From NCBI GenBank assembly GCA_003164215.1, contig PLSR01000003.1, forward strand, positions 116,298 to 149,827: a stretch of 33,530 nt of DNA, in the 5' to 3' direction. The notes under the pieces are model-generated. The model saw only the letters and a program-made list of their open reading frames with translations. It had not been told where the DNA came from and made no database searches. Each line of letters starts with the position of its first letter. Positions within the stretch are counted from its first letter, which is position 1. Below are positions 1-9,036 of the stretch, one piece after another. A program made the translations under genes and the position numbers. This DNA comes from Candidatus Kaiserbacteria bacterium. Lineage in GTDB: Bacteria > Patescibacteriota > Minisyncoccia > Phycocordibacterales > UBA2100.

Positions 1-116
1 TAGCGCGCGCCGGATTTGAGCACGTTGTGCGCGTGCAGGCGTTTCGTAAGATCATTGGTCGAACCAACGTAGAGCGTATGATCGGCGCATTCGAGGATAT
101 AGACGAAATATGCCAT
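1..116 (-). CDS. GIY-YIG nuclease family protein, N-terminal part (runs off window start)
   Basis: Reverse strand reads [39 protein letters not shown]; the YVYILEC..TLYVGST.DL..RL..HN motif is typical of GIY-YIG/UPF0213. Not in the supplied ORF list because it is truncated. Confidence 0.9.
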   Translation of the reverse strand, partial: MAYFVYILECADHTLYVGSTNDLTKRLHAHNVLKSGAR

Positions 117-119
117 GGA

Positions 120-1895
120 CTAACTCGCACGCTTGCCGTGGAGCAACATATCAACGGCGTGCTCCATGGTTCCCGCTTGCGTCACGGTGCCGGCGTTCAC
201 GAAATAGATCTCGTCGGCATTCTCGATCGTGTTCAAACGGTGGGCGATGATGACGCGCGTCGTCGACGCCGGAAGTTTCTTCAGGATGTCATCAAGCAGC
301 TGCTCGGTGACCGTGTCGATGTTAGCCGTCGCTTCGTCGAGAATGAGGATGTCGGGTTTGCGCAAGACCGCGCGCATGAACGCGATCAATTGTTTTTGAC
401 CCAAGCTGATCGCATCGTTGCTCGAGGTGACCTTTGTCTCAAGTCCTTCGCTGAATCGCGAGAGCAGCGACGCGAGATTCGCACGTTCAAGAAGAGCGGC
501 AACTTCTTCGGTCGTATATGAAGCGTATTCGTCGTTGCCGTAGAGGATGTTCTCCCGCACCGTTCCAGAAAAGAGGAATGGCTCCTGCAGAATGAATCCT
601 ATTTTGTTCGAGCGTTCCTTCGGGTCGTACGAACGAATGTCGCGCCCCGCCAAATAGACCATTCCTTTCGTCGGATCGTACAAGCGCGCCATAAGACTTG
701 CCGTTGTGGTCTTACCGCCTCCTGTCGGACCGACGAGCGCATAGGTCTTGCCCTTGGCCAACGTGAAGCTGATATCGTGTAAGACATCAATGCCCGCGTC
801 TGGGTATCCGAACGATACATGATCGAAGGTGAGTATTGAATCATCACCGGGACGATCGCGTGTTTCATCCGTCGCAACCGTCATATCACTTTCAAGCGCG
901 AGGACTTCGGAAATACGATCGAGACCGGCGAGCGCGAGCTGGAGCGACGACCAGACCGATGCGAGCTGGCGCAACGGATTATAGAAATTGTTCACATAGA
1001 GAATGAAGCCAATGAGAAGGCCGATCGTAAAGCTTCCGGCTGAAACGAGATAGATGCCGTAGGCGAGAACGATGAGCTGACCGATCGTCGAAGCGAGCGT
1101 GTAGATCGGCGTGAAGGTATTGTTGGCGATGCCGGCCTTGATCGATGCGGCATAGTTTGCGGCATTGGACTCCTTGAACTTATCGCGGAAGTAATCAAGA
1201 CGATTGAATGCAACGATGACTTTAAAATTATTGAGGCTCTCCTGTATCTCGCCGCTCATGCCGCCGAGCGTGCGCAGGCTCGCGAGATTCGTGCGCTTGA
1301 CCCACGGCGAAAGCAACTGCGTCATGATGAGCACGATCGCGGCCGGTACTAAGGAAGCCGCGCCGAGCCGCCAATTGATGACGAGCAGGAATACGCCAGC
1401 TCCCACGATGAGCACGAGGTTGCTCGCGAATTGCATCAACGCCTGCGAGAAGAATTGGTTGAGCTTGTCGGTGTCGTTGTTGATGCGCGAGATGAGATCG
1501 CCTGCTTTGTTCTGATTGAAGAACGCGACCGGCAGCGATTCGAGCTTGTTGAAGATCGAATTGCGAAGATTGAAAAGTACGCGACGGCCGACCGCGCCCA
1601 TGGTGCGAACCTGAATGTAGTTGGATATCGCGCCGACGATGTAGATAAAGAGCAACAACAGGGAGAACTCGACGACGCCGCTGAAAATTTTGTTCTGTAT
1701 GTACGTATCGATCGTATGCGCAATGATGACCGGAGCGATCAAGGTCGTCGCCGACGTGATGAAGATCGCGACGAGCGCGATCGCGACCGCTCGTTTTTCT
1801 TCTTTCATCAGCGGCAATAGTCGGCGCACAGCGGTACCGAGCACGCTCTTTTCGCGTTCTTGAGCCGCATCCGCTTTTTTAAGTCTGTAATTCAT
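120..1895 (-). CDS. ABC transporter ATP-binding/permease (exporter half-transporter)
   Basis: N-terminal TM domain; Walker A GPTGGGKT, Walker B ILILDEATA, H-loop IAHRL; degenerate signature ISLGQ. Start placed at MNYRLKK; the ORF extends to 1934. Confidence 0.92.
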   Translation of the reverse strand: MNYRLKKADAAQEREKSVLGTAVRRLLPLMKEEKRAVAIALVAIFITSATTLIAPVIIAHTIDTYIQNKIFSGVVEFSLLLLFIYIVGAISNYIQVRTMGAVGRRVLFNLRNSIFNKLESLPVAFFNQNKAGDLISRINNDTDKLNQFFSQALMQFASNLVLIVGAGVFLLVINWRLGAASLVPAAIVLIMTQLLSPWVKRTNLASLRTLGGMSGEIQESLNNFKVIVAFNRLDYFRDKFKESNAANYAASIKAGIANNTFTPIYTLASTIGQLIVLAYGIYLVSAGSFTIGLLIGFILYVNNFYNPLRQLASVWSSLQLALAGLDRISEVLALESDMTVATDETRDRPGDDSILTFDHVSFGYPDAGIDVLHDISFTLAKGKTYALVGPTGGGKTTTASLMARLYDPTKGMVYLAGRDIRSYDPKERSNKIGFILQEPFLFSGTVRENILYGNDEYASYTTEEVAALLERANLASLLSRFSEGLETKVTSSNDAISLGQKQLIAFMRAVLRKPDILILDEATANIDTVTEQLLDDILKKLPASTTRVIIAHRLNTIENADEIYFVNAGTVTQAGTMEHAVDMLLHGKRAS

Positions 1896-3654
1896 ATTGA
1901 TTGGTGCTCCGTTGGGATTCGAAAATTTGCACATATTCCGGGCTCGTCTTCATGAGTTCTTCGTGCGTGCCGCGCGCGAGCACTTCCCCTTCCATGAGAA
2001 GGATTATCTGATCGTATGCTTCGACCGTCGCTATCTTCTGGGTGACGGAGACAAGCGTGATACCCGGATAATTCTTGAAGATATTTTCGAAGATGGTTCG
2101 TTCGGTCTTGGTGTCGACGCGCGCGGTGAATTCGTCGAGCAAAAGGATCTTCGGGGAGAGCGCGAGCGCTCGCGCGAGCATGATGCGCTGTTTTTGCCCA
2201 CCGGAGAGGCTCGTACCACGCTCGGATACTATCGTATCAAGCCCTTGCGGAAGCGTATCGATGAAGTCGTCGAGCTCGGCTGTACGGATCGCGAGATCGA
2301 TATCCGCATCTTTAACCGTATTACTGAATGCGATGTTCTCGCGCAATGATAGATTGAACAATACGCTATCTTGAAAAACGAAACCGATCTGGTGGTGCAA
2401 ACTTTCTTTGTCATATTCGTTGATGTCGCGGCCGTCGAATTCGATCGTACCGGATGTCGGCGCGAGAAGTCCGGTCAGAAGATACAAAAGCTGCGTCTTT
2501 CCTGCCGCTGTCGGGCCGATGATGGCCGTCTTCGTGCCACCTTTCGCTTCGAATGAAACGTCTTTGAGCGCGGCCTTCTCGCCAAATAGAACCGTCACAT
2601 CGGAGACCTTAATGTCGCCCATGAGCTCTACCTTGAGGCTACCGGTCTTTTTCTCATCGGGCGCGTGCAGGACAAGCGCGATACGACCGTATGAGGCAGT
2701 CGCCTGCGCGATGACGTTGCTCATGAATCCGATGATGAGGATCGGAAAAATGAGGATCATGAGATAACTGTTGAACGCGGTGAAATCGCCCAAAGTCATC
2801 GAGCCCTGTATGACGAAGTGCCCGCCCAGAGCGAGAATGACGAGCGTTGCGAGGTTCGTGCAGAGCGTGATAACTGGAATGAGACTCGAGAAAAGTTTCA
2901 GGATGCTCATGCCGATCGAACGGGCCTCCGTGTTCGCAGCGAGAAATTTTTGGTATTCGTACTGCTGAGAATTGAGCAATCGGATCAATGCAGATCCGAG
3001 GATGCTTTCGTTGATGACAGAATTGAGCCAGTCGATCGCCTCCTGCGAGCGAGTGAAGAGCTTTCGCACCCGGCCGAGCACGTAGAAGAATGTCACCGCG
3101 ATGATGGGAACGATGGAGAGCACTGCGAGTCCGAGTCGCCAGTCCAAGAGTAAAAGAAGCACGGTCGCGCCGACGATCAAAAAGACCGATGAGATCAATG
3201 CTACGATCGCCTGTGAGACGAATGATTTCACCGCATCGATGTCGGAGGTGAGGTTCGTGAGAAGCTTGCTCGGCGTGATGCGGTCGATGTATTCATACGG
3301 CTGAACGGAGATCTTCGCAGAGAGGTCGAGACGCAGATCGCGCGCGACTCGTTCCGACGCATAGACCTGCACGATGTTCTGCGCGTAGGTCAGGAGAAAT
3401 ATAAAAAGCGCGACGAGCGAGAATTCGAGGACAAGATCCGCGAGCACGAAATGTCCGCCTGCATAGGTATCGATCGCGCGCGCCATGATCTGCGGCACGG
3501 CCAGGTTCAGGGCGTTGGCCCCAATCGTGAGCACGACCAACAAGACGATAAGGAAGGTGTATGGACGCAACAAGCCCCAGATGCTCGGTTGTTTCGAGGT
3601 CGGTTGTGAGATTTTATCCGGCATGCATTTCGATACGGACTCCTGCGTATTCAT
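1879..3654 (-). CDS. ABC transporter ATP-binding/permease (partner half-transporter)
   Basis: Walker A GPTAAGKT, signature LSGGQKQR, Walker B LLLDEFTA; 3' end overlaps the next ABC gene. Start at MNTQESV is tentative. Confidence 0.92.
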   Translation of the reverse strand: MNTQESVSKCMPDKISQPTSKQPSIWGLLRPYTFLIVLLVVLTIGANALNLAVPQIMARAIDTYAGGHFVLADLVLEFSLVALFIFLLTYAQNIVQVYASERVARDLRLDLSAKISVQPYEYIDRITPSKLLTNLTSDIDAVKSFVSQAIVALISSVFLIVGATVLLLLLDWRLGLAVLSIVPIIAVTFFYVLGRVRKLFTRSQEAIDWLNSVINESILGSALIRLLNSQQYEYQKFLAANTEARSIGMSILKLFSSLIPVITLCTNLATLVILALGGHFVIQGSMTLGDFTAFNSYLMILIFPILIIGFMSNVIAQATASYGRIALVLHAPDEKKTGSLKVELMGDIKVSDVTVLFGEKAALKDVSFEAKGGTKTAIIGPTAAGKTQLLYLLTGLLAPTSGTIEFDGRDINEYDKESLHHQIGFVFQDSVLFNLSLRENIAFSNTVKDADIDLAIRTAELDDFIDTLPQGLDTIVSERGTSLSGGQKQRIMLARALALSPKILLLDEFTARVDTKTERTIFENIFKNYPGITLVSVTQKIATVEAYDQIILLMEGEVLARGTHEELMKTSPEYVQIFESQRSTNQYELQT

Positions 3655-3714
3655 GACAGTATACCAAATGGCTTTAAATAGTATGAAGCCGGCCAAGCGG
3701 GCTTATAATCGAAG

Positions 3715-4125
3715 CTATTCCGCGCGATTGAGCATCATCACGGTGATCTGCAATCCGGACGCGAAACAGACCCATGCCAGATACGGAATATTAACGATGC
3801 TGATCCACGACGCGTATGAATGGATCGCCGCCATCGCCCAAATGAGCGTGATGAGAATGAGAAAGACATCGACGGTCGCGAGCTTAAAATTATGCAACTG
3901 GAATTGGATCGGTGAGTATGCGACATTCGCGATGAGATTCAGGAGGAACGGAAGCGCGACGAGACCCGGAATAGCGCCGACCAAGAAAAAATAGCCAACG
4001 TAACCGAACGAGATCGCAATGATCACATATAAGACCGCCCAGACGGGACCAAAGAGCCACGACGGTGGCGCCCACGAAGGTTTTGTATAATTTTGATACT
4101 GTTTTTTTGTTTCTACTTCAGTCAT
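3715..4125 (-). CDS. TspO/MBR family tryptophan-rich sensory protein
   Basis: KPSWAPPSWLFGPVWAVLYVIIAISFG matches the TspO/MBR N-terminal motif; about five TM segments. Start at MTEVETKK; TATAAT at 4144-4149. Confidence 0.88.
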   Translation of the reverse strand: MTEVETKKQYQNYTKPSWAPPSWLFGPVWAVLYVIIAISFGYVGYFFLVGAIPGLVALPFLLNLIANVAYSPIQFQLHNFKLATVDVFLILITLIWAMAAIHSYASWISIVNIPYLAWVCFASGLQITVMMLNRAE

Positions 4126-4157
4126 GAGTTCATTGTGAAGTTCATTATAGTCGATGT

Positions 4158-4961
4158 TTAGAGCGTTCGCGTCCACAGCCCGATCTGCCCCATGATCGGC
4201 AGGTACCGTCCGATCTTCGTGCGTCTGATCGAATATGCGAGTCCGTGCGTACCGAGGGATCGCGCGATCAGCGGCGCGAGCGTACGGATATAGGTGCCCG
4301 CGCTCACCGTCGTCTCAAAGCGAAGGACCGTGCACGGCGTCTTGCGACGGTCCTGCAAGCTCCACCATTGCTTGATGATCTCTTCTTTGCGAAAACCCGC
4401 GCCAAGCTCGTCGATATCGTCACGAATTTTCAAGAGATCGATCTTGTTCAAAACATGTTCGATCAGCTCATCCTTCGGCAAAACGATGCGATCCAGATAG
4501 CGCATCGAATGCACACGTATGTCCTTGCACGGTATTTCTATCGATGAAAGCTCATGCTCGAGCGCATATTTGAAAAGCGGCTTCCCTTTCACGGTCTTTG
4601 ACGAGAACGCGGGGTATGGATATGTATGCGCGCCGACCTGCGAACGCGCTGCTGCGACCGCCGCATGATCCGAAACATTAATGATCGTTCCGGGTTCGGA
4701 AAGTCCGAGTACGTCGCCGGTGTCGGTCTGGAATCCGAGCAAGACTTCGAACACGTACGACTTATCGAGATGGTCGTATTTTGCGCGGCGTTTGCATTCG
4801 TCACCTATAAGTACCACAAGCTTACCGCTCGCCATCGGATCGAGTCGCCCTGCGTAGGACATGGGATATTGCGAGAGCGTCAGATTCTCCTTGCGAAATG
4901 CCTCGACTGCCATCAGGGGCGTCTCGCCAATATTTTTTTCTATCACTGCGTACCTGCGCAT
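4158..4961 (-). CDS. truB: tRNA pseudouridine synthase B (TruB-like)
   Basis: YAGRLDPMASGKLVVLIGDECK carries the catalytic GRLDP motif of TruB; GTYIRTLAPLIARSLG also matches. Confidence 0.88.
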   Translation of the reverse strand: MRRYAVIEKNIGETPLMAVEAFRKENLTLSQYPMSYAGRLDPMASGKLVVLIGDECKRRAKYDHLDKSYVFEVLLGFQTDTGDVLGLSEPGTIINVSDHAAVAAARSQVGAHTYPYPAFSSKTVKGKPLFKYALEHELSSIEIPCKDIRVHSMRYLDRIVLPKDELIEHVLNKIDLLKIRDDIDELGAGFRKEEIIKQWWSLQDRRKTPCTVLRFETTVSAGTYIRTLAPLIARSLGTHGLAYSIRRTKIGRYLPIMGQIGLWTRTL

Positions 4962-4976
4962 ACCGTCCGACCGCAC

Positions 4977-6131
4977 CTATTGATATTGAATATAAGAGGG
5001 AGCGGGAATGAGATTCAGGACCTCGGCCGGAGTCATGAGACGCATCGAGGGCGGTTGCAGGTCCGCCTTGTAGAAAAGTTTGAACCCGGTGAACTGCACC
5101 GGCTCGTCGGCAATGACATACGTGTAGGTATTTATCTTCTTCGCTGGATATCCCCATCCGTCCATGTCCATAACGATCTGTACCTGTGGAAGCGGACGGA
5201 TAGCCTTGTAATTCGTCACCATGTCTTCGGTGAATCGGTGTATGACGAGGATCTTCGGCGGCAGGTTATATTCCGTCACGAGCGCGGCAAGATAGTTCGC
5301 GGCAAAATTTATGTCTGTCGCGTCGAGCGTGCCGATGACCGTTCCCGGCGGCCGGCCACTCGTCTGCATCGCGAATTCTGGATCGAGCGAAAGATGCACC
5401 TGCGGCATCATGAGATATTTTCGCAGCAGCGGCACCTCCGTCTCCACATTGCTCAGCCCGACCTGCACATCAAGAAAAACGAGCCCGTGAACTTGTGCCG
5501 CCATGTCGAGCGCCTTCTGTATTTGATCATCCGGCATTCGCAGACGATATTTGCCGTCGCTTCCCGGTGAACCCTGCGCGGTGACGGCAATGTAATCGAT
5601 CGCGGGAATGACCGGTGTCGTTGGATCGGCGGCCTGCCATCGCGCGGTCGTTGATGCGAGCATTTGTAAGACCTGTGCTTCAGGATATTCACCGAGAATG
5701 CCCATACCGGTCGAATAAAAATTCCCGTAGTACGCGACGATGCGATTGAATGGCAACAGTGCGCCCGGAAGCGGTAAGACTGCTTTCGCCGGCCACAGGC
5801 GATGGGGAACAGTAGAGGTGGCTTGTGGTGAGCTTGTCGAAACCATGAGCGGCGTTTTGTAGTTGGCGAGCGCGAGTAATTTCTTGTTGTAGGCGGCGAC
5901 ATCCAAGACCGGTGTAGTGCTCGAAATGGAGCTGCTTGTAGTCGTGCTGGTGCTTCCGTTTTGTCGCACGTATGCGACGGTTCCGGATCCGAGGAGCGCG
6001 AAGACCGTCGTATAGCCGACCATAAATAGCAACCCGCAGGCGATGCCGACACCGATCGCACTTATGATGAACCACGGACGCGTTTTTGCGACATCATTTC
6101 GCTTATGTTTTTGATCGTCAGCGTGACCCAT
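4977..6131 (-). CDS. Membrane-anchored extracellular protein, putative glycosidase-like TIM-barrel lipoprotein family
   Basis: Single N-terminal TM, Ser/Thr-rich linker, then YYGN..GILGEYP.....IPAIDYIAVTAQGSPGSDGKYRLRMPDDQIQ...GLVFLDVQ, resembling a conserved family of actinobacterial secreted proteins. Function unknown. Confidence 0.6.
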   Translation of the reverse strand: MGHADDQKHKRNDVAKTRPWFIISAIGVGIACGLLFMVGYTTVFALLGSGTVAYVRQNGSTSTTTSSSISSTTPVLDVAAYNKKLLALANYKTPLMVSTSSPQATSTVPHRLWPAKAVLPLPGALLPFNRIVAYYGNFYSTGMGILGEYPEAQVLQMLASTTARWQAADPTTPVIPAIDYIAVTAQGSPGSDGKYRLRMPDDQIQKALDMAAQVHGLVFLDVQVGLSNVETEVPLLRKYLMMPQVHLSLDPEFAMQTSGRPPGTVIGTLDATDINFAANYLAALVTEYNLPPKILVIHRFTEDMVTNYKAIRPLPQVQIVMDMDGWGYPAKKINTYTYVIADEPVQFTGFKLFYKADLQPPSMRLMTPAEVLNLIPAPSYIQYQ

Positions 6132-6188
6132 AGACAATATCATCGCATTGTACATTGCTTGCGCGAATTAGCGTAATTTATCTAGCAG

Positions 6189-6213
6189 AACGGCCCTCAT
6201 TATGAGGGCCGTT
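6189..6213 (-). terminator. Perfect hairpin, likely terminator of the DUF5666 gene
   Basis: aacggccctcat-t-atgagggccgtt, 12-bp perfect stem just downstream of the 6240-7301 stop. Confidence 0.65.
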
Positions 6214-6239
6214 CGTGACTCGACTGCCGAGGATCTCAA

Positions 6240-7301
6240 CTAGAATCCGAAGAGATGCTGGAAGAATCCGCCGATGCCGCCCAGGAGACCACCAAGGAAG
6301 CCACCATGACCGCCCGATGTCGACGGAGTCGCCGATGTGGAAGCCGTCGGCGCCACACCCTGGTCAATGACCGAAGATGCGACGACAGCGTTGCCGTTCA
6401 CCGTCCCCTGGACGATGACCGCGTCACCCGTCGCGATCGCGGAGACCGTTGAGGTCGCGCCGCCCTTGTTAACGGTCGCATTGCTCGTATCAACAGTGTA
6501 CGTCACATTGCTCTTGTTGGTGACCGTAAGTGAAGTACCGCTGATCGAAGCTACGGTGCCACCGATGATCGGTTCGCCGTTGCCGGTGATATTAGCGACT
6601 GAGGCACCCGCACCTTTCGGTCCGCCGCCCATGCCACCCATTACACCATCATTGATCTTCGTCGCGGTAACACTCGTGCCGCTGACCGTTCCTTGCACCA
6701 TGACCGTGTCGCCTGTTGCAATCGCAGAGACGGTCGAAGCCGCACCTGCTTTCGTGACGGTCGCGTTCGTCGCATCGACCGTATAGGTCGTCGCAGTGCC
6801 GCCGTTCGGCCCGGCCTTAGATGTCACCGTAAGCGAGTTACCCGAAACCGATGCAACGGTGCCCATGACGCCGGAGCCTTTTCCGCCCATCATGCGTCCG
6901 CCGCCTGCACCACCCATGACACCGTCACGGATCGTCGTCGCAGTCACATTGGTGCCACTCACCGTGCCCTGCACCATGAGTGTGTCACCGTCAGCGATAG
7001 CTGAAACACTTGAGGCCGCACCCGCTTTCGTAACGGTCGCATTCGTCGCATCGACCGTGTAGGTCTTCGCAGTCGCATTAGATCCGAAACCTTTGCTGGT
7101 AACGGTGATCGTATCACCGCTGATAGAAGCGACTGTGCCGAATACGCCTGGCGCACGATGCGTACCGCCGCCCCAACTACCACCGGTAGGCGGAGTTGCC
7201 GTCGTCTGTGCGAAGGCAACGCCCCCGAGCGCGAGCGTGCTGATGATCGCCGCGCTTCCAATAATAGCCCCGAACTTCGTCCGGACTGATGAACTCTTCA
7301 T
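6240..7301 (-). CDS. Secreted protein with three DUF5666-type repeats
   Basis: Signal peptide; three copies of GTVASISG.(S/T)(L/I)TVT..(A)TYTVD..NATV.K.GA.S.VSAIA.GD.(V/L)(M/I)VQGTV.G..V.A; Gly-rich C-terminus. Confidence 0.85.
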   Translation of the reverse strand: MKSSSVRTKFGAIIGSAAIISTLALGGVAFAQTTATPPTGGSWGGGTHRAPGVFGTVASISGDTITVTSKGFGSNATAKTYTVDATNATVTKAGAASSVSAIADGDTLMVQGTVSGTNVTATTIRDGVMGGAGGGRMMGGKGSGVMGTVASVSGNSLTVTSKAGPNGGTATTYTVDATNATVTKAGAASTVSAIATGDTVMVQGTVSGTSVTATKINDGVMGGMGGGPKGAGASVANITGNGEPIIGGTVASISGTSLTVTNKSNVTYTVDTSNATVNKGGATSTVSAIATGDAVIVQGTVNGNAVVASSVIDQGVAPTASTSATPSTSGGHGGFLGGLLGGIGGFFQHLFGF

Positions 7302-7410
7302 ATGAGTTATATGCTTAATCGACTAATTAATGGCGCGCCGGACCCGCCCCAGAAGACGCGCTACACACCTAATACATGGGGAGGGGGTGAATTATGACAG
7401 CGTGAAAGTA

Positions 7411-7438
7411 TTGACATGTTTTCGAATGATTGTAATGT
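7411..7438 (+). promoter_or_regulatory. Candidate sigma70-type promoter for the EamA-like gene
   Basis: TTGACA (7411-7416), 16-nt spacer, TAATGT (7433-7438); SD-like GGGAG before ATG at 7467. Confidence 0.4.
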
Positions 7439-7466
7439 TGCGCCAGCGAACAACGGGAGCGCGCCA

Positions 7467-7898
7467 ATGCCACTATCACCTCTTGGGCTTTTCCTTGCCA
7501 CCGCTGCAGGACTCGTGTGGGCTGCAGCAGCTATCATCGGCCGCGTGTCCGGAGCGCCGTCACAAGCGATGCCGCTCATCATTTCGGCCGGCAGCTTCAT
7601 TGCATGCCTGCCGACGATCTTCTTCATCAACACCAGCAGCTTGCAAATGCGCGGCATCTCGATCGCGTTCGTCGCCGCATTGCTCAACGGCATCGGCATG
7701 GCCATAGGTTGGCAGGGACTGATCGGCGGAGCAGCGGAGGGCAAGTGGGAGCTCTCAGTCGTCATGCCAATCGCGTATTCCCTGCTCTTCCTCTTCATCG
7801 CGGCCGGAACAGCGATCTTCCTCAAAGAGCCGGTATCATTGAAGCAAGCGTCAGGAATGTTGCTCGCCTGCGTGGCGATCTATCTCATGCGCGGCTGA
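7467..7898 (+). CDS. EamA/DMT-like small multidrug-type transporter
   Basis: Hydrophobic ~143-aa protein ending in FLKEPVSLKQASGMLLACVAIYLM, typical of an EamA repeat; SD gggag before MPLSPLG. Confidence 0.7.
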   Translation: MPLSPLGLFLATAAGLVWAAAAIIGRVSGAPSQAMPLIISAGSFIACLPTIFFINTSSLQMRGISIAFVAALLNGIGMAIGWQGLIGGAAEGKWELSVVMPIAYSLLFLFIAAGTAIFLKEPVSLKQASGMLLACVAIYLMRG

Positions 7899-7924
7899 GA
7901 AAGATTCGCACTTCCAACAAAAAG

Positions 7925-7951
7925 GAGCGGCTACATCGTGGCCGCTCTTTT
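7925..7951 (+). terminator. Rho-independent terminator
   Basis: gagcggc-tacatcgtg-gccgctc-tttt. Confidence 0.85.
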
Positions 7952-8172
7952 GACTTTCTGTAAATTTGGAATATAAGTCTGCGTTGCATTTTTCTACGTT
8001 TTTCTGTGCAAACCGAACGGAAGTTTGGGCGGAAATTGGAACCATTTTATCCTACGAACGCTATTAATCCTGGAAATTCTTAAGTGCCGGAGAATTTGCT
8101 TTTTTGCCAAAATATGTCATATTCAAGCCTGTTGCAGTTTTGTTTCTGCGACTACAGATCGGGAGAAGTTCA

Positions 8173-8982
8173 ATGACATTACTCAGTAGGACCGGCGAGA
8201 TGACCATCGCCGAACTCGTTCGTCCCATTGTGACGGACGGAAAAATCGCCTACGTCGGATCGATCACGATCGATGAGGACGCACTCGACGCCGCCGGCAT
8301 CCTGCCGTGCGAAATGGTCTACATCGACGACGCGGACCGAAAAGGCCCGCCGTGGCGCACCTACACCTTGGCCGGCACGCGCGGCAAGGGCGACATCGTC
8401 AATAATGGGCCTCCGGCGTATCACTTCGCCGAGGGTGACCACGTCACCATCCGCGCGGCAGCACAAATAGCTTACGAGGACATGGCGCAGGTCGCCGGGA
8501 TGCACACGAAGGTGTTCTTCAAGCAGGCCGCCGGCGCACCCAATCGCGTTATCGCGCCGACACATCAGTTGGTGTTGCCGCCGAAACATTGGCGGAAGAT
8601 GTGCACCTCGAAGCTTCACCGGGCTCGCGTTACCAAAGCGTCCAAGAACGGCCCGGAGGCGTTGATTGTGGATGGCGACATTCTCGAGGCGGCCGGTTTC
8701 CAGGCCGGACTCGAGGTGCAGTTCACCAGTCTGCGCGATGGCGTGCTGCGCCGCACTTCAATGCAAGCGGGCCCACGCGGCACCGGCGCGGTCGAAGTCT
8801 ACGGCTCCGGCGCGTGGCATATCGAGGTCGGCACACTTCTGATCACGCTCGCCGAAGAATGGCTCCCGTACGAAGACGCGGTCAAGAACACCGAACCGCG
8901 CGTGGTCTTCTTCGATGAGTCGATCACGGGTCGCAACGTCATCCGGCACGAGATGACCAAGGTTGGCTGGCGTCCATCCTGA
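8173..8982 (+). CDS. Tandem-fused aspartate 1-decarboxylase (PanD)-like protein
   Basis: First half: AYVGSITIDEDALDAAGILPCEMV...WRTYTLAGTRGKGDIVNNGPPA...EGDHVTI; second half: SKLHRARVT...GDILEAAGFQAGLEV...GTGAVEVYGSGAWHIEVGTLLITLAEEWLPYEDA....PRVVFFDE. Both align by eye to PanD. SD gggagaag before ATG at 8173. Confidence 0.8.
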   Translation: MTLLSRTGEMTIAELVRPIVTDGKIAYVGSITIDEDALDAAGILPCEMVYIDDADRKGPPWRTYTLAGTRGKGDIVNNGPPAYHFAEGDHVTIRAAAQIAYEDMAQVAGMHTKVFFKQAAGAPNRVIAPTHQLVLPPKHWRKMCTSKLHRARVTKASKNGPEALIVDGDILEAAGFQAGLEVQFTSLRDGVLRRTSMQAGPRGTGAVEVYGSGAWHIEVGTLLITLAEEWLPYEDAVKNTEPRVVFFDESITGRNVIRHEMTKVGWRPS

Positions 8983-8996
8983 CAACTTGCTCTATG

Positions 8997-9032
8997 GCGC
9001 CGCGACCTCCAGGTCGCGGCGCATCTTTTTTT
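8997..9032 (+). terminator. Rho-independent terminator
   Basis: gcgccgcgacc-tcca-ggtcgcggcgc-a-tcttttttt, 11-bp perfect stem. Confidence 0.92.
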
Positions 9033-9036
9033 AAAA

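Noticed and set aside
27-521. 164-aa plus-strand ORF at the window start
   Set aside because: Antisense to the GIY-YIG and ABC transporter genes.
3654-3663. Leaderless start for the ABC gene at 3654
   Set aside because: TATACT is only 3 nt from this ATG, too close; start codon or promoter assignment is uncertain.
4626-5570. 314-aa plus-strand ORF
   Set aside because: Antisense to truB and the 4977-6131 gene; Arg/His-rich shadow ORF.
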